Shown in pieces: positions 50,372 through 59,402 of a stretch of DNA of 64,000 nucleotides. The stretch comes from Mucilaginibacter agri. Lineage in GTDB: Bacteria > Bacteroidota > Bacteroidia > Sphingobacteriales > Sphingobacteriaceae. Within the stretch, counting starts at the first letter, position 1. Each line of letters begins with the position of its first letter. Where the stretch lies: contig NZ_WWEO01000039.1 of assembly GCF_009928685.1 (NCBI RefSeq), forward strand, positions 186,001-250,000, given 5' to 3'. The notes below the pieces were generated by a model, which made no database searches, had not been told where the DNA came from, and saw only the letters and a program-made list of their open reading frames with translations. The position numbers were made by a program, and so were the translations under genes.

Positions 50372-51517
50372 ATGAAAATCGGAATTGTATGTTACCCAAC
50401 GTTTGGCGGCAGCGGCGTTGTGGCTACCGAGTTGGGCAAAGCCCTGGCCGACCGCGGTCACCAGGTGCACTTTGTTACCTATAATCAACCCGCCCGCCTC
50501 GACTTGTTTTCCGAAAACCTGTTTTACCACGAAGTTACTGTAAGTAAATATCCGCTGTTTGATTTCCCGCCTTACGAGCTTGCCCTGGCCAGTAGGCTGG
50601 TTGATGTGGTAAGATTCGAAAAGTTGGACGTATTACACGTGCATTACGCTATTCCGCATGCGTCGGCTGCATTTATGGCTAAACAGATATTAGCTACCTA
50701 TGGCATAAGCATTCCGGTGGTTACTACACTACACGGTACTGATATCACATTGGTTGGTAACGACCGTACTTATAAACCTGTGGTCGAATTTTCGATCAAT
50801 AAGAGTGATGGTGTTACAGCAGTTTCCGAACATTTAAAAAAAGATACCTACCGCTTTTTCGATATCCAGAAAGATATTAGGGTGATCACCAACTTTATAG
50901 ACATGAGCCGCTTTAGCCTCAAGCCTAAGGATCACTTTAAAAAAGCTATTGCGCCTGAGGGAGAAAAGATATTGGTTCATACCTCTAACTTCCGCCGCGT
51001 TAAACACGCGCAGGATGTAGTGAGGATATTTGCCAAGGTGAATGCGGTTTTGCCGTCCAAACTATTAATGGTAGGTGACGGACAAGATCGGCCGGAATGC
51101 GAGCAATTGGCCCGCGACCTTGGCGTAAGCGAAAATGTACGCTTTTTAGGTAAGCAAGATGCGGTGGAGGAAATTCTGTCTGTTTCCGACCTGTTCCTCA
51201 TGCCATCGCAATCCGAAAGTTTTGGTTTGGCAGCGCTGGAAGCTATGGCTTGTAAAGTGCCTGTAGTAAGTTCTAATACCGGAGGTTTGCCCGAACTCAA
51301 CGTGGAAGGCGTGACCGGTTTCTTACGTGATGTTGGCGACGTTGACGGTATGGCCGAACGCGCAATCTACATTTTGGAAGATGAAGCCAGGCTGGCCCAG
51401 TTTAAAGAGAACGCGTTGGAGCATGCCCGAACCTTCGAGCTATCGAACATTTTGCCGCAATATGAAAATATGTATCAGCAGGTTATAGCTAACCTTAAGC
51501 CTGTTACTACTATTTAA
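50372..51517 (+). CDS. bshA: N-acetyl-alpha-D-glucosaminyl L-malate synthase
   Basis: 381 residues, GT4 glycosyltransferase. Joins UDP-GlcNAc to L-malate, the first step of bacillithiol synthesis. Strong BshA features: MKIGIVCYPTFGGSGVVATE at the N-terminus, LHVHYAIPHASAAFMA, VTTLHGTDITLVGND, and the C-terminal GT4 core PSQSESFGLAALEAMACKVP with GGLPELNV. Full family length. A bacillithiol-linked YtxJ protein is encoded at 63686. No other bsh genes are in the window. Confidence 0.95.
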   Translation: MKIGIVCYPTFGGSGVVATELGKALADRGHQVHFVTYNQPARLDLFSENLFYHEVTVSKYPLFDFPPYELALASRLVDVVRFEKLDVLHVHYAIPHASAAFMAKQILATYGISIPVVTTLHGTDITLVGNDRTYKPVVEFSINKSDGVTAVSEHLKKDTYRFFDIQKDIRVITNFIDMSRFSLKPKDHFKKAIAPEGEKILVHTSNFRRVKHAQDVVRIFAKVNAVLPSKLLMVGDGQDRPECEQLARDLGVSENVRFLGKQDAVEEILSVSDLFLMPSQSESFGLAALEAMACKVPVVSSNTGGLPELNVEGVTGFLRDVGDVDGMAERAIYILEDEARLAQFKENALEHARTFELSNILPQYENMYQQVIANLKPVTTI

Positions 51518-51595
51518 ATATTAAGGATATCTGTTAATATTTAAAACCTCTTCGTAGTATTTGTGTATTATACTTGATACAAAAACCATATTACT

Positions 51596-52084
51596 ATGAA
51601 GAAAATAATGAAGCTGGCCTTTTTGATGTCGGCAATTGCTTTGGTGATCTCTGCGTGCTCTGCCAGTAAGAACACTGTAACAGGTACACCAAATGTGTCC
51701 AGGGGTAAATTTACCGGCACCTGGACTATAAGTACTGTAACTTACGAAAGCCTGGTTGAAAACGCCGTGCAAACTGTGTTTGACCAAGGCCCTCCGGCAA
51801 GTTTTGTGGGTAGTACCTGGAACCTGACTAATAGTGGAAACGGCACTTACACCATGAGCAACGGTACCGCACAAAAAATATTTTGGTCGGTTAATAATGC
51901 TACATCAAACGGACAGGCATTTCAGTTTAAGAAAATATATGAAGGCGAGAAGCCTAAAAACGTAGCCGAAGGCTACCAATTGGTTGTAGCCTCTAACGAT
52001 GGTAATACCATGGTGCTTAAAACCCCAATTGCCATAGGCAGCACAGGTACAGGTTATGTGGTATACACATTTGCCAAAAAGTAA
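51596..52084 (+). CDS. Lipocalin-like lipoprotein, unknown
   Basis: 162 residues with a lipobox (ALVISAC, Cys21). The mature part is a small beta-barrel-like domain starting KFTGTWTISTVTYES, with FVGSTWNLTNSGNGTYTMSN and YQLVVASNDGNTMVLKTP, a pattern shared by lipocalin-like Bacteroidota lipoproteins. No ligand or enzyme residues visible. Monocistronic with a strong downstream terminator. Confidence 0.7.
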   Translation: MKKIMKLAFLMSAIALVISACSASKNTVTGTPNVSRGKFTGTWTISTVTYESLVENAVQTVFDQGPPASFVGSTWNLTNSGNGTYTMSNGTAQKIFWSVNNATSNGQAFQFKKIYEGEKPKNVAEGYQLVVASNDGNTMVLKTPIAIGSTGTGYVVYTFAKK

Positions 52085-52100
52085 ACATCACAATAGTAAT

Positions 52101-52140
52101 AAAAGCAAAAGGCTTCCAATTTTGGAAGCCTTTTGCTTTT
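52101..52140. terminator. Bidirectional terminator
   Basis: Perfect 17-bp stem (AAAAGCAAAAGGCTTCC and complement) with a 6-nt loop, between convergent genes. Confidence 0.88.
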
Positions 52141-52154
52141 ATATGTTTTTAAGC

Positions 52155-53288
52155 TTATTGTGCCGGGGTGAATTTTAAACAAACCGGGTTGCCGATATTA
52201 AGCCTTACACCTGTAGGGGTAAGTTTGCCGGTTGTTTTATCAATTTTGTAAACCAATATGAAATCGCTGTTCTGGTTAGCTGCCAGTAAAAAGCTTCCGG
52301 TTGGGTCTATCACAAAGTTGCGTGGGCCTTTACCTTGAGTTGATACGCGATCAACAAAAGTTAGCTGGCCATTTTCCTGGTTAATGGCATAAGTTGTAAT
52401 ATCATTAGCTGTGCCCCGGTTGGAGGCATACAAGAAAAGTCCGTCTGGAGATACGTGGATATCCGCAGCGCCTATGTCGCCTGTGAAGCCATCGGGCAGC
52501 ATCGTGATCGATTGGATCTGTTTGAATTTGCCGCCTTTGTATTCATAGCCATAAACAGCGCCCGCCATTTCGGTTATAAGGTATGCGTATTTATGGTCGG
52601 GTGTAAAATCAATATGGCGTGGGCCATTACCGGGCATTACATTAACCACGTTTTCTGGCACAGCAGTTAATGGTTGTTCGGCCGAAGGTTTGTAGCGCAT
52701 AGTGTTGAATTTATCGGTGCCTAAGTCGCTGTAGTAAACATATTTCTCATCTGGCGATAGTACAGCCGTGTGTACGTGCGGGCCTTCCTGACGGCCTGCA
52801 TTAGGTCCGTGGCCTTCGTCTTTAATATTTTGTTTAACTGCACCTAACGATCCATCTGCATTTACCGGTAATACGGAAAGGTTGCCACTTGAGTAATTAG
52901 CTACAAAAACATTTTTCTGCGCTTTATCAACAGATATGTAACAAGGATCTGCTCCCTGTGATGATTGCTTATTGATAGCTTGCAATACCCCGGTTTTAGC
53001 ATCGAAACTAAATGAGCTAACGCCGCCGTCTTTGCCGTCTTCGTTTACAGCGTAAACAAATTTGTTATTACTGCTAACGCATAGGTATGATGGATTACTT
53101 GTTGCCACCTGGCTCAGATAAGCCAATTTACCGGTTTCGGTATAAAAACGATATACATAAATGCCTTTACCTTCGCCTTTAGTGTAAGTGCCTATAACGA
53201 GGTCGTAAGTTTTGGCGAGTGGTTTTTGCTTTTGGGCGTAAGTTAAACCCGATACCAGCAGGAGCGCGATAAACAGTAGTTTTTTCAT
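52155..53288 (-). CDS. Secreted lactonase family beta-propeller
   Basis: 377 residues with a signal peptide (MKKLLFIALLLVSGLTYAQ). A seven-bladed propeller of the YbhE/6-phosphogluconolactonase type: DLVIGTYTKGEGKGIYVYR, ATSNPSYLCVSSNNKFVYAV, YISVDKAQKNVFVANYSSG, GPHVHTAVLSPDEKYVYYSD and GNGPRHIDFTPDHKYAYLI. Export argues against a role in the cytoplasmic pentose phosphate pathway and for extracytoplasmic sugar lactones, but this is inference. Single gene. Confidence 0.88.
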   Translation of the reverse strand: MKKLLFIALLLVSGLTYAQKQKPLAKTYDLVIGTYTKGEGKGIYVYRFYTETGKLAYLSQVATSNPSYLCVSSNNKFVYAVNEDGKDGGVSSFSFDAKTGVLQAINKQSSQGADPCYISVDKAQKNVFVANYSSGNLSVLPVNADGSLGAVKQNIKDEGHGPNAGRQEGPHVHTAVLSPDEKYVYYSDLGTDKFNTMRYKPSAEQPLTAVPENVVNVMPGNGPRHIDFTPDHKYAYLITEMAGAVYGYEYKGGKFKQIQSITMLPDGFTGDIGAADIHVSPDGLFLYASNRGTANDITTYAINQENGQLTFVDRVSTQGKGPRNFVIDPTGSFLLAANQNSDFILVYKIDKTTGKLTPTGVRLNIGNPVCLKFTPAQ

Positions 53289-53390
53289 AATGGTAATCTA
53301 TTGATTAGTTGCGCAAAATAGCAAAACATTGGTAAATAAAGCACTTGGTATTTGGAGATAATATATATCCGGTAATACTTCTCTACTGCG

Positions 53391-53469
53391 TCATTGCGAG
53401 GTACGAAGCAATCGCGAACTATACAGAGCAGCTCTGCTTTTGGGGATTGCTTCGTACTCCGCAATGACA
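53391..53469. repeat. REP-like palindrome, TCATTGCGAGG family, copy 2
   Basis: Left arm TCATTGCGAGGTACGAAGCA from 53391, right arm 53446-53468. Shares over 20 bp per arm with 7907-7986. Confidence 0.8.
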
Positions 53470-53481
53470 ATCGTATAAACA

Positions 53482-53509
53482 AAAATGCCCGGCATTTGCC
53501 GGGCATTTT
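53482..53509 (-). terminator. Terminator after the pseudouridine synthase gene
   Basis: Perfect 12-bp stem (AAAATGCCCGGC and complement), 4-nt loop; on the minus strand it ends in a T run. Confidence 0.85.
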
Positions 53510-53515
53510 AATATG

Positions 53516-54970
53516 TTAAACCAAATGTTTCAGTTGGATAACCTCTTTTTCATCGAGGAATCTCCAGCGTCCGCGTGGCAGGTCTTTTTTGGTAAGGTTG
53601 GCATAAACCGAGCGATCGAGTTTTACAACTTCGTAGCCCAGGTGCTCGAATATACGGCGCACAATACGGTTACGTCCGCTGTGGATCTGAATGCCTACTT
53701 CTCTCTTGGTACCTCCGGCAACGTATGATACAGCGTCTGGTTTAATAAAGCCATCTTCCAGTTCAACGCCGAAGCCCAATTTATTTAAATCTCCCTGGGT
53801 TAAGCTTTTGTCGAGCTCAACAAGATAAAGTTTCGAAATGTTGTTTTTGGGGTGGGATAGCTTGTCGGCCAAATCGCCGTCGTTGGTCATTAATAATAAA
53901 CCCGTAGTGTTGCGGTCTAAACGGCCAACCGGATAAATGCGTTCTTTGCTGGCCTTTTCAACCAGGTGCATTACTGTGCGGCGTTCGTGAGGGTCTTCGG
54001 TAGTGGTAATGTAGTCTTTGGGTTTGTTCAAGAGCACATAAACCATTTTCTCACGTTTCAGCGTTTCTCCATTGTAGCGGATCACATCTTTAGCCGGGTC
54101 AACTTTATGGCCTAGTTCAGATATCACTTCGCCGTTAACAGAAACTACACCAGCCATAATTAACTCATCGGCCTTACGGCGTGAACAGATACCGGCGTTA
54201 GAGATATAACGGTTCAATCGCATTAAGCCATCGTCTTTGCTCGCAGGCGCAGCGCTTTGCTTTTTGCTTCTCATGGTCCTAACCGGTTTCTCGGTATCGC
54301 CACCAAATTCTGCCGAACGTGATTCACCTCGTTTTTCGTAAGATTTACTATAACCACGGTTGTCTTTATCCCTGAAATCTGGTCTATCTCCAGACGGGCG
54401 CTTAGTAAAGCTTTTTTCGCCAAATGCTGGCTTGTCAAAAGATTTGCGGGCTGGACGATCACCAAAAGGCTTATCTCCAAAAGATTTGCGTTGTGGGCGA
54501 TCTCCGAAAGAAGGCTTGTCAGAACCGCCACGCTCCGGGCGGCCACTATACGGTCTGTCGGATGAACTGCGTTTAGGCCTATCGCCAAAAGGCTTGTCAG
54601 AACCACCGCGTTCAGGGCGACCACTGTATGGGCGGTCAGACGAACTGCGTTTTGGTCTGTCGCCAAAAGGTTTGTCGAATGAGCCTTGTGATGATTTGCT
54701 ATTGTAAGGTCTGTCAGATGAAGTACCGCGAGATGGCCTGTCGCCAAACGGTCTATCTGTATTTCTTGGCGTATATGAACGTTCGCCCGTACCTTCGGAT
54801 GTTTTAGGTCCGCGGCCTGGTCTTTGATCATTACTATTATTATTGAATTTGGGTGCTGAAGAGCGGGAACTTGAAGAACTGTTCCGGCCTTTATCTCCGC
54901 CCCTGGTATTTCTACCTGAAGGTCCTGATGGCTTGTCGTCGCGACTATTGCCTGGTTTTCTAAATACCAT
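53516..54970 (-). CDS. RsuA/RluB-type 23S rRNA pseudouridine synthase with long disordered N-terminus
   Basis: 484 residues. The C-terminal half is a complete RsuA/RluB/RluF enzyme: an S4 RNA-binding domain (about 247-295, LNRYISNAGICSRRKADELI), the catalytic aspartate motif GRLDRNTTGLLLMTNDGDL, and a VGIQIHSGRNRIVRRIFEHL block. It isomerises uridines in rRNA. The N-terminal ~245 residues are Ser/Arg/Gly/Asp/Pro-rich and contain repeats of SSSDRPYSGRPERGGSDKPF type, including two exact-length 26-residue units. Such basic low-complexity tails are common on this enzyme in Bacteroidota and may bind RNA. Confidence 0.92.
   Translation of the reverse strand: MVFRKPGNSRDDKPSGPSGRNTRGGDKGRNSSSSSRSSAPKFNNNSNDQRPGRGPKTSEGTGERSYTPRNTDRPFGDRPSRGTSSDRPYNSKSSQGSFDKPFGDRPKRSSSDRPYSGRPERGGSDKPFGDRPKRSSSDRPYSGRPERGGSDKPSFGDRPQRKSFGDKPFGDRPARKSFDKPAFGEKSFTKRPSGDRPDFRDKDNRGYSKSYEKRGESRSAEFGGDTEKPVRTMRSKKQSAAPASKDDGLMRLNRYISNAGICSRRKADELIMAGVVSVNGEVISELGHKVDPAKDVIRYNGETLKREKMVYVLLNKPKDYITTTEDPHERRTVMHLVEKASKERIYPVGRLDRNTTGLLLMTNDGDLADKLSHPKNNISKLYLVELDKSLTQGDLNKLGFGVELEDGFIKPDAVSYVAGGTKREVGIQIHSGRNRIVRRIFEHLGYEVVKLDRSVYANLTKKDLPRGRWRFLDEKEVIQLKHLV
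54513..54668 (-). repeat. 78-bp tandem repeat in the pseudouridine synthase N-terminus
   Basis: Two adjacent 78-bp units (54513-54590 and 54591-54668), similar in DNA and identical in protein, encoding 26 residues each; degenerate related units flank them. Confidence 0.8.
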
Positions 54971-55130
54971 ATTTTTTTGTTTAACGCTATCTCAGCGGGA
55001 GGGTAAAGGTACGATATTATATTAAAACTGAGAAAAAAAATTTAACAAAAAATCGGGGCGTACGATGCTTTAAAGTGCTGTTTTTAAAAGTTATCAACAT
55101 GTTGATAAACACTAAGGGTTTGCCAAGTGG

Positions 55131-55160
55131 TTGATATTGTGATTAATATATGTACCTTTG
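55131..55160 (+). promoter_or_regulatory. Promoter of the lytic transglycosylase gene
   Basis: TTG at 55131-55133, 19-nt spacer, TACCTTTG at 55153-55160: an exact match to the Bacteroidota -33/-7 pattern, about 41 nt before the ATG. Confidence 0.75.
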
Positions 55161-55201
55161 CCAACACATCTAACCTCGAATGTTGAATTAAACTAGATTG
55201 A

Positions 55202-55966
55202 ATGATTAAAAAACACTTAGTTACGTGCTCCGTAATATTGGTGTCGGTTGTCATTTTAAAACTGTTTGTCTGCAGTACAACTGAAAGAAAGAGTGCTATG
55301 AAAAGTACCCGGTTTGTGGGTTACTTAGCAGCTCGTACGGAAGTAAATGAAGGCTATAATTTTGCCGATGAATCAATGCCTGTTGCCAATAAAAGCGTAA
55401 ACAGGAAGATCAAAGTATCACTTTGGCGCCACAGCTACAATAGGGTAGGTTCTGTAGTGCTCCATCGCAAGGCCAGCGAAATTTTTCCAATAATTGAACC
55501 TATACTTAAGGTATATGGTATCCCCGAAGATTTTAAGTACATTCCGCTTGTAGAATCTGGTTTAAAATCGGGCACATCGCCAAAAGGCGCTGCTGGTTGG
55601 TGGCAATTTATGCCGCAAACAGCCCGCGATTATGGGTTGAAAGTTAACAGTTCGAAAGATGAGCGCTTAAATCTGCGCAAATCTACCATCGCCGCGTGTA
55701 AATACCTGCGCGATCTGTATGGCGAACTAAATAACAATTGGACACTTGCCGCTGCCGCTTATAACGGTGGTTCGCCGAGGGTTCGTCACGCCATTAATCG
55801 CCAAAATAGAGGTAATTACTACCTAATGCACCTTAACCGCGAAACGGCAAGCTATGTTTACAAGCTTATTGCTATGAAAGAGGTTATTAAAAAACCTACC
55901 GAATACGGTTATCACAACGTGTATGTATCTTATCCGCAACCTGCAGAATTGTTGGCTGTAAACTAA
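55202..55966 (+). CDS. MltD-like lytic transglycosylase
   Basis: 254 residues. An N-terminal hydrophobic segment (VTCSVILVSVVILKLFVC) acts as a signal or anchor. The SLT domain (about 95-235) has the catalytic Glu in FKYIPLVESGLKSG, followed by GAAGWWQFMPQTARDYGL and a YNGGSPRVRHAI motif. It cleaves peptidoglycan glycan strands with formation of 1,6-anhydroMurNAc. No LysM domain is present. A consensus promoter lies upstream and a strong terminator downstream. Confidence 0.9.
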   Translation: MIKKHLVTCSVILVSVVILKLFVCSTTERKSAMKSTRFVGYLAARTEVNEGYNFADESMPVANKSVNRKIKVSLWRHSYNRVGSVVLHRKASEIFPIIEPILKVYGIPEDFKYIPLVESGLKSGTSPKGAAGWWQFMPQTARDYGLKVNSSKDERLNLRKSTIAACKYLRDLYGELNNNWTLAAAAYNGGSPRVRHAINRQNRGNYYLMHLNRETASYVYKLIAMKEVIKKPTEYGYHNVYVSYPQPAELLAVN

Positions 55967-55990
55967 GAGTAAAATTATTACGGAGCATTT

Positions 55991-56028
55991 GAAGGTCGCT
56001 TTGTCACTTGGGCAAAGCGACCTTTTTT
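55991..56028 (+). terminator. Terminator after the lytic transglycosylase gene
   Basis: Perfect 11-bp stem (AGGTCGCTTTG and complement) with 9-nt loop, then T6. The loop contains the TTG of the uvrA promoter. Confidence 0.85.
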
Positions 56029-56039
56029 GTGTATATTTG
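56008..56039 (+). promoter_or_regulatory. Candidate uvrA promoter
   Basis: TTG at 56008-56010, 21-nt spacer, TATATTTG at 56032-56039, about 80 nt before the ATG. Confidence 0.55.
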
Positions 56040-56119
56040 TGCCTCTTTTTCTGCTATTTACAGCAGGTTGAAAAACCAGGTTGCAAAGGCAGTGTTACTT
56101 AGTTTCCTGACATAAATTT

Positions 56120-58963
56120 ATGAATCAAAACACGGTAGATCTGGGCGAGCAAAGTGCAGTTGAAGTTTTCGGAGCCCGGGTACATAACCTAAAAAATATA
56201 GATGTTTCTTTCCCTCGTAATAAGCTGGTTGTTATAACCGGATTGAGCGGTAGTGGAAAATCATCGCTGGCATTTGATACCATTTATGCCGAAGGGCAGC
56301 GCCGTTATATGGAAACATTTTCGGCCTACTCGCGCCAGTTTATGGGTGGCATGGAACGGCCAGATGTGGATAAGGTATCTGGCCTTAGTCCGGTAATTGC
56401 CATTGAGCAAAAAACCACTAGTAAAAACCCGCGCTCTACGGTAGGGACTATTACGGAAATCTACGATTTTATGCGCTTGCTTTTTGCGCGCGCCGGCGAA
56501 GCTTATTCGTATGTGACGGGCGAAAAGATGGAACGTATGTCTGAAGATCAGATCTACAATACTATTCTTAACAAATTCGACGGGCAGCCTGTTAATATAT
56601 TAGCGCCGGTAGTAAAAGGCCGCAAGGGGCATTACCGCGAATTGTTTGAACAAATCCGTAAGCAAGGTTTCTTAAAAGTTTGGGTTGACGGCGCCATTGT
56701 AGATGTTGAACCCAAAATGCAAGTAGATCGCTACAAGATCCACGATATTGATATTGTGGTAGACCGTTTGGTGGTTACCGAAAAAGACAGCAAACGCTTA
56801 TACACTTCTATACAATCGGCGCTTAAAACAGCAAAGGGTATTATTCGTGTAAGCGATAAGGATGGTAATGTATCATACTTCAGTAAGTTTCTGATGGACC
56901 CGGTTTCGGGTATCTCTTACGACGAGCCTCAGCCAAATACATTTTCTTTTAACTCGCCTTATGGTGCGTGTGAGAAATGCGATGGTTTGGGCTACATTTT
57001 CGAAGTTGATGAACATTCGGTTATCCCAAATCCTAAGTTGAGCATTATCAACGGCGGTTTAGCCCCAATAGGAGAGTACCGTGATACCTGGATCTTCCAG
57101 GTGTTAAAGGCCTTGGGTAAGAAATACGATTTCTCCCTGTCTGTGCCAATTGAGAAGATTCCGCGCGAGAAACTTGACATTATCCTCAATGGTTCACACG
57201 AGATCATCACGGTTGCGGTTGAATACAATAAATGGAACGTACAAAACTATCAGGTTACGTTTGATGGTATTATCCGCATGCTCGAAGAGCAGCAGGAAAA
57301 GCGCAGCGAAGAGATCTCTGATGATATGGAGGCTTACCGTGTGCTTAAAACCTGCCCGGTTTGCGAAGGTGCCCGTTTAAAGAAAGAGTCGCTGAATTTT
57401 AAAGTCGACAACAAGAATATCTTCGAGTTGGCTACCATGGATATCACCACCCTGCAACAATGGTTTGAAGGGTTGGAAGATCGTTTCAGCGATCGTCAGA
57501 ATATCATCGGTAAGGAGATCCTAAAAGAAATTCGTGCACGTATCGGCTTTTTGCTTGATGTTGGTTTAAGCTATTTGACGCTTGATCGTACGGCGCGTAC
57601 CCTCTCTGGTGGTGAGGCGCAACGTATCCGTTTGGCTACACAGATTGGATCGCAGTTAATGAATGTGATGTACATTCTGGATGAGCCAAGTATCGGTTTG
57701 CATCAACGCGATAACGATCGCTTAATAAACGCGCTGAAAAACCTGCGCGACTTAGGTAACACGGTTTTAGTTGTTGAGCACGATAAAGACATGATACTCG
57801 AGGCCGACTATGTGATTGACATGGGGCCGTCGGCAGGTGTACACGGCGGTGAAATTGTTGCCGAAGGCACCCCGGCAGAGTTAATGGCCAAGCATACCCT
57901 TACTACGCAGTATTTGAACGGCGAGCGCGAAATTGCCATCCCTAAAAAGCGTCGCGAAGGTAATGGCAAAACCCTGGCATTAAAAAATGCTACCGGACAT
58001 AACCTTAAAAATGTATCGGTTACTTTTCCCCTGGGTAAGCTGATTGGCATAACCGGAGTGTCGGGTAGCGGTAAATCGAGTTTAATTACCGAGACCTTAT
58101 ATCCGGTATTGAACCACCATTTCTTTAGGGCTAAAAAGCATCCACTTCCGTATAAGAAAATTGAAGGGTTAGAGCATATCGACAAGGTGATCGAGATTGA
58201 TCAAACACCAATTGGTCGTACACCACGTTCAAATCCGGCTACGTATACTGGTGTGTTCTCAGATATACGCAATCTGTACGTTGCGCTGCCAGAATCAAAG
58301 ATCCGTGGGTATAAACCAGGTCGTTTTTCCTTCAATGTAAAGGGTGGCCGTTGCGAAACCTGTCAGGGCGCAGGTATGAAGCTGATAGAGATGAACTTTT
58401 TGCCAGATGTACATGTGCCTTGCGAAGAGTGCGGCGGCAAACGTTACAACCGTGAAACCCTGGAAGTACGTTACCGCGGCAAATCCATCAGCGATGTGCT
58501 GGATATGAGTATTGAGGACGCTACAGTATTTTTTGAGCATATCCCATCTATCTACCGTAAGGTTAGGACTTTGAATGATGTTGGCTTAGGTTATATTACG
58601 CTTGGACAATCGTCACTAACACTATCTGGCGGTGAAGCACAGCGCGTAAAATTGGCTACCGAGCTTTCGAAAAAGGATACCGGCAACACATTTTATATTT
58701 TAGATGAACCTACCACCGGTCTGCACTTTGAAGATATTAACGTGCTCTTGGGCGTATTAAACCAATTGGTAGATAAAGGTAACACGGTACTAGTTATCGA
58801 GCACAACCTCGACGTAATTAAAGTGGTTGACCACGTCATCGACCTTGGCCCCGAAGGTGGCTCAGGCGGTGGTACTATTTTATTCTCGGGCACACCAGAA
58901 GGTTTGTGCAAGGTAAAAGAGAGTTTTACAGGTAAGTTTTTGGCTAAGGAGATGAAGTTGTAA
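56120..58963 (+). CDS. uvrA: Excinuclease ABC subunit A
   Basis: 947 residues, full length. DNA damage recognition ATPase of nucleotide excision repair. Two ABC modules: Walker [10 protein letters not shown] (41-49) and GVSGSGKSS in the second half, signature [14 protein letters not shown] and [15 protein letters not shown], Walker B ILDEPS and [10 protein letters not shown]. Zinc-binding Cys pairs are present ([37 protein letters not shown]). It stands alone in the window; uvrB and uvrC are not present. Followed by a heptad repeat and a terminator. Confidence 0.97.
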   Translation: MNQNTVDLGEQSAVEVFGARVHNLKNIDVSFPRNKLVVITGLSGSGKSSLAFDTIYAEGQRRYMETFSAYSRQFMGGMERPDVDKVSGLSPVIAIEQKTTSKNPRSTVGTITEIYDFMRLLFARAGEAYSYVTGEKMERMSEDQIYNTILNKFDGQPVNILAPVVKGRKGHYRELFEQIRKQGFLKVWVDGAIVDVEPKMQVDRYKIHDIDIVVDRLVVTEKDSKRLYTSIQSALKTAKGIIRVSDKDGNVSYFSKFLMDPVSGISYDEPQPNTFSFNSPYGACEKCDGLGYIFEVDEHSVIPNPKLSIINGGLAPIGEYRDTWIFQVLKALGKKYDFSLSVPIEKIPREKLDIILNGSHEIITVAVEYNKWNVQNYQVTFDGIIRMLEEQQEKRSEEISDDMEAYRVLKTCPVCEGARLKKESLNFKVDNKNIFELATMDITTLQQWFEGLEDRFSDRQNIIGKEILKEIRARIGFLLDVGLSYLTLDRTARTLSGGEAQRIRLATQIGSQLMNVMYILDEPSIGLHQRDNDRLINALKNLRDLGNTVLVVEHDKDMILEADYVIDMGPSAGVHGGEIVAEGTPAELMAKHTLTTQYLNGEREIAIPKKRREGNGKTLALKNATGHNLKNVSVTFPLGKLIGITGVSGSGKSSLITETLYPVLNHHFFRAKKHPLPYKKIEGLEHIDKVIEIDQTPIGRTPRSNPATYTGVFSDIRNLYVALPESKIRGYKPGRFSFNVKGGRCETCQGAGMKLIEMNFLPDVHVPCEECGGKRYNRETLEVRYRGKSISDVLDMSIEDATVFFEHIPSIYRKVRTLNDVGLGYITLGQSSLTLSGGEAQRVKLATELSKKDTGNTFYILDEPTTGLHFEDINVLLGVLNQLVDKGNTVLVIEHNLDVIKVVDHVIDLGPEGGSGGGTILFSGTPEGLCKVKESFTGKFLAKEMKL

Positions 58964-59001
58964 GAAGAGAATCAAGAATCGAGAGTCAAGAATCAAGAAT
59001 T
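58964..59001 (+). repeat. Heptad 3'-end repeat, copy 6
   Basis: GAATCAA, GAATCGA, GAGTCAA, GAATCAA and GAATTAC from 58969; begins right after the uvrA stop and is followed by a terminator. The clearest copy. Confidence 0.75.
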
Positions 59002-59006
59002 ACAGT

Positions 59007-59038
59007 AAAAGGCCGTCGCATACGATGGCCTTTTTTAT
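59007..59038 (+). terminator. uvrA terminator
   Basis: 12-bp stem (AAAAGGCCGTCG with one mismatch against CGATGGCCTTTT), 4-nt loop, T6. Confidence 0.8.
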
Positions 59039-59402
59039 GTTAACTGTCGTCGCAAGGAATCGGGCAATCTTGTATATATCCTATTTGCGTAGATACGTGT
59101 TTGTTTCGTCAATCCTCTTAACAATTTATCAGATTTTTATCGAGAGTGATGGCCTAGACGCAAAAGCGTGGCCGTGTTGTAGCCCTGTGTGATGGAGCTT
59201 TTTTGCGTCTTGATTTTTTGCTTACTTTTGGATCAAGCCAAAAGTAACTAGGCCTCCGAGGCTATGAGCGGACTACCGATAATAAACCAATACTGATAAA
59301 ATAACTGCACTGTAGCAACAATTGCTTAATAGTCATCACCCACCCGTCAACAAATCTTCCATCATCTTAAACAAAAACCATAATTGTTACTTTTAAACAA
59401 TT
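59039..59402. other. Intergenic region with decayed repeats
   Basis: 364 nt with no gene. A worn half of the TCATTGCGAGG family is at about 59046-59070 (GTCGCAAGGAATCGGGCAAT). A hairpin ACTTTTGG/CCAAAAGT is at 59224-59245, followed by AACTAGG, related to the one at 7734. No promoter box with good spacing seen for nnr. Confidence 0.5.

Noticed and set aside
54271..54831. Open frames overlapping the disordered N-terminus of the pseudouridine synthase
   Set aside because: They are by-products of the low-complexity 78-bp repeats; the enzyme frame is continuous with the S4 domain.
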